DNA of 9,935 bases from Gemmatimonadota bacterium (lineage in GTDB: Bacteria; Gemmatimonadota; Gemmatimonadetes; Gemmatimonadales; GWC2-71-9). Positions 1-5,854 of the stretch are shown here, in pieces (the first letter of the stretch is position 1; every line of letters begins with the position of its first letter). The translations under genes were made by a program, and so were the position numbers. The notes beneath the pieces were generated by a model. The model saw nothing but the letters and a program-made list of their open reading frames with translations. It made no database searches and was not told the DNA's origin. The stretch spans positions 1-9,935 of the forward strand of contig QHTP01000130.1 in NCBI GenBank assembly GCA_003220855.1, in the 5' to 3' direction.

Positions 1-363
1 ACGGCGCAGATCATGGAGTGTGCCGTCCTGATCCGCGATCCCCGGGATGGGGCGCGCTTCTATCTGAGCGCCCACTTCATCGAGAGCGACGCCGACATGG
101 TCGCGCTGTACGATTCGGCGGGGTTCGGCAACGCGCATGGCGTGGCGCTGGTGGATCGGACGAAACGCGATCTCACGCGCGTCTTCGGGAGGCCTCACGT
201 GCTCGGCGCCGGCGCCTGGCAATGGCGCTACGGCCGCCGGGTCGTGCGGCTCAGCTGGAGAGGGCGCGGATCGGCCCGTTGGGTCTCCATCACCCTCACC
301 GACGGCGACGTGATGGACCGTATCAGCCGATACGCCAAGGCTGCCGCGCGACGTAAGTCTTAA
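1..363 (+). CDS. Hypothetical protein, 3' end only
   Basis: The frame is open from the left edge to TAA at 361-363, and an ATG lies at position 13. The codons before that ATG are also coding-like, so this is probably the C-terminal part of a longer protein; a start at 13 (116 residues) is the alternative. I do not recognise the family. The last third has a pattern of Gly-Arg-Pro, then Trp-containing and alternating hydrophobic segments (WQWRYG, VVRLSW, WVSITLTDGDVMDRI) that looks like beta strands ending in a short helix. The tail is basic. The stop overlaps the stop of the convergent ARH gene by two bases, leaving no room for a separate terminator. Coding confidence is moderate because GC-rich DNA gives many spurious frames, but position and composition fit a real gene. 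Confidence 0.6.
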   Translation, partial: TAQIMECAVLIRDPRDGARFYLSAHFIESDADMVALYDSAGFGNAHGVALVDRTKRDLTRVFGRPHVLGAGAWQWRYGRRVVRLSWRGRGSARWVSITLTDGDVMDRISRYAKAAARRKS

Positions 364-1265
364 GACATCCGGACCAGACGCTCCGCCAGCTCCGACACGC
401 CGCGCGTGCTGGCCCTCCCCAGCTGATCGAGCCAGCGCGGCGGGATGCCCGTCTCCCCATCGCGCGCCCCCAGCAACGCTCCCGCCACCGCGGCGTTCGT
501 GTCCGTGTCGCCGCCCGCTTCGACGAGGAACACGAGGGCCTCCTCGAGCGACGGCCGGTGTACGGCGCACCAGAACGCGACCTCGACACAGTGAACGGCG
601 TAGCCGAACTCATTGGGCACGGCCACGGGGAGGTCGCTCTCTTGCTCCCAGGGGACGCGGCGGATCGCCTCGATCAACACTCGCGGCGCCGCGCCCTGCA
701 GGCGGTGCAGCACCTCCTCGACGAAATACTGGTTGCCGTGGAGCAGCTCGCGCGCCGCCAGGTTCACGGCAGCCGCTCCCCAGGTGCAGCGCTCGTCGGC
801 GTGCGTGATGGCGGCCTGCTGTGTCGAGACGCGGATCAGCTTGTCGACGTTGTCGTGGTAGCGAAGCGCGACCGGGATGCACCGCATCACCGCGCCGTTC
901 GACGCGCTGGCCCCCGCACTGCGTGCCTGGCGGCCGGCCTCGAACGGCTCGACGCCGCGTTCGATCAGGCGCAGCGCCCGCTGTGTGGTCAGTCCCACAC
1001 CGCGCCCATCGACTTTCATCCATTTCACCCACCGCGCCGCCACGTCGCCGGCGTCCAAGTCGCCTCGCTCCGCGAGCGACTCGGCCAGGAGCAGGGTCAT
1101 GGCCGCGTCGTCGTCGAAGGGTGATCCCTTGGGCGGCGGCTGGAGATCGCGCACGCCCTGGGGGAACGCGGCACGAATCGCCTCGGCGCTGCCGAATCGC
1201 TCGGTCGGCACGCCGAGCTGATTGCCGACCACCAGCCCCAGGAGGGCGCCGCGGGCCCGGGTCAC
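360..1265 (-). CDS. ADP-ribosylglycohydrolase (DraG/ARH family)
   Basis: Predicted to remove ADP-ribose from modified protein side chains or related ADP-ribosyl compounds in the cytoplasm, using a metal site. From the GTG at 1265 it is 301 residues, normal for the family. The family opening is GALLGLVVGNQLGVPTE (residues 6-22). The first metal motif is FDDDAAMTL (50-58), then TTQRAL (93-98), SNGAVMR (122-128), ITHADERC (153-160) and the second metal motif GGDTDTNAAVAGALLGA (251-267). Oddly, the usual Thr-Asp-Asp-Thr of the first motif reads Asp-Asp-Asp-Ala (51-54), so the Thr ligand is replaced by Asp while both conserved Asp remain. The GTG was chosen because homology begins there and it lies just past the kinase stop (23 bp gap), suggesting co-transcription. 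The frame stays open far upstream, but that part only shadows the kinase gene. Family assignment is secure; the substrate is unknown. Confidence 0.9.
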   Translation of the reverse strand: MTRARGALLGLVVGNQLGVPTERFGSAEAIRAAFPQGVRDLQPPPKGSPFDDDAAMTLLLAESLAERGDLDAGDVAARWVKWMKVDGRGVGLTTQRALRLIERGVEPFEAGRQARSAGASASNGAVMRCIPVALRYHDNVDKLIRVSTQQAAITHADERCTWGAAAVNLAARELLHGNQYFVEEVLHRLQGAAPRVLIEAIRRVPWEQESDLPVAVPNEFGYAVHCVEVAFWCAVHRPSLEEALVFLVEAGGDTDTNAAVAGALLGARDGETGIPPRWLDQLGRASTRGVSELAERLVRMS

Positions 1266-1288
1266 CAGCTGGGCGTCGGGGGCGGGAA

Positions 1289-2962
1289 CTAGAATTCGAG
1301 CACCACGGCCCCGTCCGGCGGGGTCACGCGCGCCGCGAAGCCCTCCCGGTCCACGTGCGGCCCGGTGTAGGGATGGGCGCTGTTGTAGGCGGCGACGGCG
1401 GAGTTGCGGTACAGCCGGTAGTAGCCGATATGCGCACGGACGGCGCCGCGGGGGACGAGGCAGGCGCAGCGTGCCGCGGCGGCGGTCCCCGAGTTCACTT
1501 CGAGGGTGATGTCCGACGCGCTGGTGTTGGTGATGAGGGGCGCGAAATAGGCCTGGCTTCCCACCGCGGCGGTGACTCGTGCGACGCGGCGTCCCCGGAT
1601 CCGCGCGAAGGGCGCGAGCGACCCCTCCATGGGCTCGCCCAGGGGCGGGTTGCCGGGCCGGAGCAGTCGCCAACCGAGCGCCGCGTCGCGCCCGGGGGGG
1701 ACCCAGAGCCGGGCGGTGGCGTCCGGCCCGACCGTGTCCAACGGGGCGCCGTCCCGCAGGATCTCGACCGGCTCGACGAGCGTGTTGTGGACGAAGGCAA
1801 CCGCGGATCCGAGATAGCCGGCGCGGCGCGCGACGCCGCCTGCGACGAGCACGGCCAGGGCGCCCGCGGCCCACCACCCGAGCCGCGCGGTGCGGGAGCG
1901 CATGCCCCCCGAGCGCCGCACCTGTCGCTCGAGCGTGCGCGCCCCGACCAGCCCCGTCGATCCCAACGCCCGGCCGGCCTCGAGCGCCGCCAGCACCTGA
2001 TCGGCGCTCTGGTAACGGTCCTCGGGCTTTTTCGCGAGGCACTTGACGATCACGCTCGACAGCCAGCGCGGGATCTTGGCGTTCACTTCGCTCGCCACTG
2101 GCACGGGATCGGCGAGATGTTTGCCGACGATCTCCGCGCTCGAGGCGCCGTCGTACGGGGGCGTCCCCGTCACCATCTGGTACAGCATGGCGCCGAACGC
2201 GTACAGATCGCTGCGCCCGTCGATGTTCGGTTGGCCGAGGGCCTGCTCGGGGCTCATGTATTGTACCGTCCCGACCGTGAAGCCGGTGGCCGTCTTGGCA
2301 CTGCCCTCGCCCGAGCCGGGATCCAGGAGCTTCGCGATCCCGAAGTCCACGAGCAGGGCGCGGCCGGTTTTCGCTTCCAGCATCACGTTGTCCGGCTTGA
2401 TGTCGCGATGCACCAGACCCTGGGCGTGAGCATGCAGCAGCGCCTGCAGCACCGGTTCGGCGACCGCGAGGGCGGCCTCGGTGCCGAACGGCCCGCGGCG
2501 CCGCAGCGCGTCGGCGAGCGACTCTCCCTCGACGAACGGCATGACGTAGTAGACCAGGCCTTCCCCGTCTCCCGTGAAGTGGATCGGCAGGATGGACGGA
2601 TGCTGCAGCCGGGCCAGCGCCTTCGCTTCCTGACGAAAGCGCGCCAGCATGCCGGGCGTCCACGCGATCTCGGGATGGAGCACTTTGCAGGCGAGCCGCC
2701 GGTCGAGATCCTTGTCCCACAGCTCGTACACTTCGGCGAATCCGCCCCGACCCACCAGGCGTCGCACTTCGTACTTGGACCCGAGCGCGCGCGCCAGGCG
2801 CTGCGCCGTGGGCACACCCGCGAGCCCCGCCGCCGGCACGGCCGTCGCCGCGGCGCGCTCGTTCGTGATCACGGTGGGCGACGGCGTGCCGCAGGCGGGG
2901 CAGAATGCCGAGCCCGACGGGACCTCCGCACGGCACGAGGGACAGGGGAGCTGGGTCGTCAC
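1289..2962 (-). CDS. Membrane Ser/Thr protein kinase with N-terminal zinc ribbon
   Basis: A Hanks-type (PknB-like) kinase expected to phosphorylate Ser/Thr from the inner face of the membrane. From GTG 2962 it is 557 residues. A four-Cys zinc ribbon (Cys7, 10, 21, 24) comes first. The kinase domain spans about 64-330: glycine loop GRGGFAEV (71-78), ATP-binding Lys93, Glu112, HRDIKPDN (185-192), DFG (206-208), SPE (237-239). All catalytic residues are present, so it should be active. A hydrophobic segment at about 361-385 is the likely membrane span. The last 170 or so residues lie outside and match no domain I know; they look beta-rich, with an adjacent Cys499/Cys501 pair. The start was chosen because the zinc ribbon begins at once after it; a GGAG lies only 2 bases upstream, too close for ideal ribosome binding. 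Upstream codons look like shadow of the divergent hydrolase. It leads an operon with the ADP-ribosylglycohydrolase. Confidence 0.93.
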   Translation of the reverse strand: MTTQLPCPSCRAEVPSGSAFCPACGTPSPTVITNERAAATAVPAAGLAGVPTAQRLARALGSKYEVRRLVGRGGFAEVYELWDKDLDRRLACKVLHPEIAWTPGMLARFRQEAKALARLQHPSILPIHFTGDGEGLVYYVMPFVEGESLADALRRRGPFGTEAALAVAEPVLQALLHAHAQGLVHRDIKPDNVMLEAKTGRALLVDFGIAKLLDPGSGEGSAKTATGFTVGTVQYMSPEQALGQPNIDGRSDLYAFGAMLYQMVTGTPPYDGASSAEIVGKHLADPVPVASEVNAKIPRWLSSVIVKCLAKKPEDRYQSADQVLAALEAGRALGSTGLVGARTLERQVRRSGGMRSRTARLGWWAAGALAVLVAGGVARRAGYLGSAVAFVHNTLVEPVEILRDGAPLDTVGPDATARLWVPPGRDAALGWRLLRPGNPPLGEPMEGSLAPFARIRGRRVARVTAAVGSQAYFAPLITNTSASDITLEVNSGTAAAARCACLVPRGAVRAHIGYYRLYRNSAVAAYNSAHPYTGPHVDREGFAARVTPPDGAVVLEF

Positions 2963-2992
2963 GGCTCCAAAGATTTGTGTTCCGGGCGCACG

Positions 2993-3760
2993 GTGCAAGT
3001 TAACTTCCCCCGATGCTCGCTCTCCGACCCGAAACGCGTGGGCGTCGGGAACGGTGAGAAGGTCGAGTTGATCTCGGGCGACGGGACGAAGTTGGTGGGG
3101 TGGTACCTCAACCCGAAGGTTGATGGTACCTCCACCAACCTCCCCCGACCTCCACAACCTCCCCAACCTGCTTCAGGCCTTCTCTGGTTTTACGGCAACG
3201 GCGAAAACATCGCGGCGATCTGGCCCATCGTGCGGGAGTTTCAGCCACCCGGCACGGCCGTGCTGGTCGTCGACTATCCGGGCTACGGCGGGAGCGGGGG
3301 CCGGGCGACCGAAGCGGGACTGTACGGCGCGGCGGACGCCGCTTACGCAGCGCTGGTCGCGCGGCCCGGCGTCGACCAGCGGCGCATCTACGTCTACGGT
3401 CGCTCGCTCGGCAGCGCAGCCGCCACCTGGGTGGCCGGGCGCCATCCGGTCGCCGGCTTGATCCTCGAGTCCCCGTTCACGAGCGCGGCCGCGATGGCGC
3501 GCCAGCTGTACGCCCTGTAGCCGCGCTTTATCCTCCGCCTGTCACTCGACAACCTCGGTCGTATGCGGCAGATCCGCTGCCCGGTGCTCGTCTTTCACGG
3601 GGACGCCGACCGCCTCGTGCCGACGACGATGGGGAGGGACGTCGCGGCGGCCGCAGCGGGACCGGTCGAGCTGGTCCTGATCCACGGCGCGGGGCACAAC
3701 GACACCTACGACATCGGCGGGCGGGTGTACCGCGACAAGCTGTGGGCGTTCATTAGATGA
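2993..3760 (+). pseudogene. Alpha/beta hydrolase interrupted by an in-frame TAG
   Basis: One reading frame encodes a whole small alpha/beta hydrolase (serine hydrolase of the S9-like type often seen as an uncharacterised esterase/peptidase), except for TAG at 3518-3520. Before it are the domain opening (SGDGTKLVGWYLNP), the strand with GNGEN, VVDYPGYGGSGG, and the nucleophile elbow GRSLGS with Ser at 3404-3406, then LESPFTSAAAMARQLYAL. After the stop the same frame continues with PRFILRLSLDNLGRMRQI, HGDADRLVP (acid Asp at 3608-3610) and GAGHND (His at 3695-3697). The catalytic triad is therefore split. One substitution (from TGG, TTG or CAG) would explain the stop. The start is uncertain: GTG 2993 and GTG 3038 are in frame, and residues from 2993 on (VNFP, then a loop to SGDGT) fit the family. 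The only ATG nearby (3013) is out of frame. A Pro-rich insert from a CT repeat sits before the GNGEN strand. Sequencing error or UAG readthrough remain possible. Confidence 0.8.
3128..3170 (+). repeat. Phased ACCTCC-type low-complexity tract
   Basis: Five ACCT units start at 3128, 3138, 3148, 3157 and 3166, 9-10 bases apart, in a tract almost free of G on this strand. It encodes a Pro-rich insert (TNLPRPPQPPQP) between the first strands of the hydrolase, where homologues normally have a short loop. The complementary strand is a run of GG, GGGG and GGGGG tracts with the potential to form a G-quadruplex. It looks like a slipped-strand expansion inside a degenerating gene. Confidence 0.6.
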
Positions 3761-4601
3761 CCACCACCTGATCGATCCGATCGCGCGTCGCTTCGAAGTG
3801 CCGCTCCGCGTCGTCGAGGGTGCGCACCACCGCCGGATCGTCGCCGTCGGCGAACTTGGAGCTCCGTGCGACCCGTCCCGTGAGCCGGCGCACGGCCACG
3901 AGGGCACGGGTCACCTCGCAGCAGTCGACATCGGGGTCGGTGTGGCCCGTGACGAGCAGTTCCTCGAACAACGGGAGCGTGCGCTGCTCGGCGAGGACGT
4001 ACAGCGACTCGAGGATCTTGGGACCGAGAAAGCGGCGCAGCAGTTGGTCGCCCCGGATGCGGTGAAACAGGCGCTCCAGCACGTCGGCGTGCCCGACGTA
4101 GAAGCGCGCCGCTTCCACGGCCGCGGCGACGAACGCGTGGTGCGCTCCCGGAGTGACGAGATAGCGCTCGAACAGCGGCCACGCGCCCTCCGGATGGCGC
4201 GCCGCGAGCGCGAGGAACGCGAAGTAGCGGCGGCCGAGCGGAGCCGCGGTGTCGGAGATGACGGTGCGCAACCCCGCGACGCCCCAGCGGGCCCCGGCGA
4301 GCGCCGCGGCGGCCGCGTGCTGACAGCGTTCCAGCTCGGGAACGCGGAAGGTCACGAGGTGCGGATCGAGGAACGAGCGGCAGCGCTCCAGCACGGCGAG
4401 GAGCCGACGGTCCACCGCGTGCAGCGCGGGCTCGAGTGCCGCACTGTTCTCCCGTCGGGCCAGTGCGAGTGCCTCCCACGCGACGCGGTCGAGGTGCGCG
4501 GCGTCCCACGCCCGCTCGAAGGCGGCGGCATCGGGAGCGGCCAGCAGAGGTTCGAGAGCACCGGCAAAGCGATACAGCGCGCGCGACGGTTCCATCTGCA
4601 T
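3753..4601 (-). CDS. All-helical protein of unknown function, HEAT-like
   Basis: From ATG 4601 it is 282 residues; a second ATG two codons later (4595) is the alternative. A GGGGGA lies 8 bases before 4601, which favours that start over the longer open frame to 4754, since the extra codons would run into the divergent lipoprotein gene and look non-coding. There is no signal peptide, membrane span or recognisable catalytic motif. The sequence is a chain of amphipathic helices rich in Ala, Leu and Arg (for example RRYFAFLALAARHPEGAW, AFVAAAVEAARFYVGHADVL, LESLYVLAEQRTLPLFEELL), which resembles HEAT/ARM-type helical repeats used for protein contacts. A Cys-Cys pair follows DPDVD near residue 230. 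The stop overlaps the convergent hydrolase by 8 bases. Function unknown; that it is a gene is well supported by composition and start signals. Confidence 0.75.
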   Translation of the reverse strand: MQMEPSRALYRFAGALEPLLAAPDAAAFERAWDAAHLDRVAWEALALARRENSAALEPALHAVDRRLLAVLERCRSFLDPHLVTFRVPELERCQHAAAAALAGARWGVAGLRTVISDTAAPLGRRYFAFLALAARHPEGAWPLFERYLVTPGAHHAFVAAAVEAARFYVGHADVLERLFHRIRGDQLLRRFLGPKILESLYVLAEQRTLPLFEELLVTGHTDPDVDCCEVTRALVAVRRLTGRVARSSKFADGDDPAVVRTLDDAERHFEATRDRIDQVVVI

Positions 4602-4670
4602 CAAGCTATCCCCCGGCGGCGCGCTCGCAAACGGCACTTGTCCACATCGATCTGGAAAACCGCGTGGAAA

Positions 4671-4699
4671 CCCTGGGGGAATGTTGCGCTTCCCCCGGG
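4671..4699. promoter_or_regulatory. Inverted repeat between divergent genes
   Basis: CCCTGGGGGAA (4671-4681) pairs with TTCCCCCGGG (4690-4699) apart from one unpaired T, around an 8-base centre that contains part of the proposed -35 of the lipoprotein gene. It lies between divergent promoters, so it could be an operator for a dimeric regulator or simply a hairpin. No U-tract follows it. Confidence 0.3.
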
Positions 4700-4712
4700 C
4701 CGGGCTTAACCT
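4684..4712 (+). promoter_or_regulatory. Possible promoter of the binding-protein/MCP operon
   Basis: TTGCGC (4684-4689) and TAACCT (4707-4712) are spaced 17 bases apart and resemble a weak sigma-70 promoter (three of six matches each). Transcription would begin near 4719-4724, almost on the ATG at 4724. No ribosome-binding site precedes that ATG, so a leaderless or near-leaderless mRNA would reconcile both facts. Inferred from sequence only. Confidence 0.3.
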
Positions 4713-4723
4713 TGCCCCGCCGC

Positions 4724-5854
4724 ATGTGGAAGGGAGGGCTTCTGCGAACGTCACTGGTCGTCGTCGGCGCCGTCGTGCTCGCGGCGTGCTCCTCCCGCCC
4801 CGCCGGCCCGGTCGCGATCGGGCTGGCGGGTCCCTTCTCCCAACCGCGCGGCGCCTCGATGCTGCGTGCCGCCCAGCTGGCGGTCAACCAGATCAACGCC
4901 CGGCACGGGGTGCGCGGCCGGCCGCTCGAGCTGCGGGTCGCCGATGACTCGGGGAGCGAGGATACGGCCGTGCGCGTGGCGGAGCGGCTGTACGCGGATC
5001 CGACGGTCGTGGCGGTCGTGGGGCACCTCTCGTCCGGTCCGACGATCGCCGCCGCACGGGTGTACGGCGCCGGGGCCGATCCCGTCGCGATGATCTCGCC
5101 GTCGGCGTCCAGCCCTGAGCTGTCGGGATTCAGCCCGTGGGTGTTCCGCGTGTGCCCGAGCGATGTGCAGCACGGAGCCGAGTTGGCGCACTTCGCCTGG
5201 CAGGCGCTGGGTGCGCGACGGGCGGGCACCATCTACATCAACAACGACTACGGGCGCGGGGTCCGGGGCACGTTCGCGGCGGAGTTCACCCATCTGGGTG
5301 GAGCCGTGGTGGAAGCGGATCCCTACGTCCCGGCCACGCAGTCGCTCGAGCCGTACCTGTCCCGCATGCGGCGGGCCGGGATCGACGTGCTGCTCGTCGC
5401 GGGTGAGCGGCCGGGGGCGGAGCTCGCGCTGCGGGAGATGGCTGCGCTGGGCGTGCGCTGGCCGGTGCTCGGGGGCGACGCCCTCACCGGCATCGAAGCA
5501 GACGGGGCGCTCGCGGAGGGGATGCGGATCTCATCGGCCTACCTTCCCGACCGACGCGACGAGCGCAACGCGGCGTTCGTGGCGGACTATGCCCGTGCCT
5601 TCCCGGGGCTGCGCCCCGACCATCGCGGGGCCGGGGCCTACGACGCCGTGTTGCTCTTGGCGCGGGCGGTCGAGGGCGCCGGGCCCGAGCGCGCGGCGGT
5701 CCGCGACTATCTCGCGCATGTCGGCCATGGCCGGGCGCAGTTCGAAGGCGTGACCGGCCCGATCGCGTTCGACGCCAACGGCGACGAGCGGGGGAAGTCG
5801 GTCGTGATCGGGGTCGTGCACGACGGCGCGCTGGTGACCCAGGCGGAGCGGTGA
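4724..5854 (+). CDS. Periplasmic ligand-binding lipoprotein (branched-chain amino acid type)
   Basis: A 376-residue member of the LivJ/LivK-like type I periplasmic binding proteins, which close two lobes around a small ligand such as an amino acid. The N-terminus is a lipoprotein signal: MWK, a hydrophobic stretch, then the lipobox LAAC with Cys22, so it should be anchored by lipid on the outer side of the membrane. Family features follow in order: AIGLAGPFS (31-39), AVNQINARHGVRGRPLEL (53-70), DDSGS (74-78), the ligand-lobe segment VVGHLSSGPT to ISPSASSPELS (98-134), NNDYGRGV (173-180), AYDAVLLLARAVE (305-317) and a C-terminal GVTGPIAFDANGD (342-354). No permease or ATPase genes lie nearby. 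Its TGA overlaps the ATG of the chemoreceptor by one base, so a role in sensing rather than uptake is likely. The ligand is unknown. Start chosen because the signal peptide begins there; it has no ribosome-binding site. Confidence 0.9.
   Translation: MWKGGLLRTSLVVVGAVVLAACSSRPAGPVAIGLAGPFSQPRGASMLRAAQLAVNQINARHGVRGRPLELRVADDSGSEDTAVRVAERLYADPTVVAVVGHLSSGPTIAAARVYGAGADPVAMISPSASSPELSGFSPWVFRVCPSDVQHGAELAHFAWQALGARRAGTIYINNDYGRGVRGTFAAEFTHLGGAVVEADPYVPATQSLEPYLSRMRRAGIDVLLVAGERPGAELALREMAALGVRWPVLGGDALTGIEADGALAEGMRISSAYLPDRRDERNAAFVADYARAFPGLRPDHRGAGAYDAVLLLARAVEGAGPERAAVRDYLAHVGHGRAQFEGVTGPIAFDANGDERGKSVVIGVVHDGALVTQAER

Noticed and set aside
360..2936. One 858-codon open frame suggesting a giant fusion ending in ADP-ribosylglycohydrolase
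   Set aside because: Its first 557 codons lie out of frame over the kinase gene and read as Arg/Ala/Gly-rich noise; the true hydrolase starts at GTG 1265.
2963..2995. TTGCAC element before the kinase as a promoter
   Set aside because: The matching -10 (AAATCT) is poor and would place the transcript start at or inside the start codon.
821..3520. An 899-codon plus-strand open frame
   Set aside because: Only the last part (from about 2993) is protein-like; the rest is antisense to the kinase and hydrolase genes.
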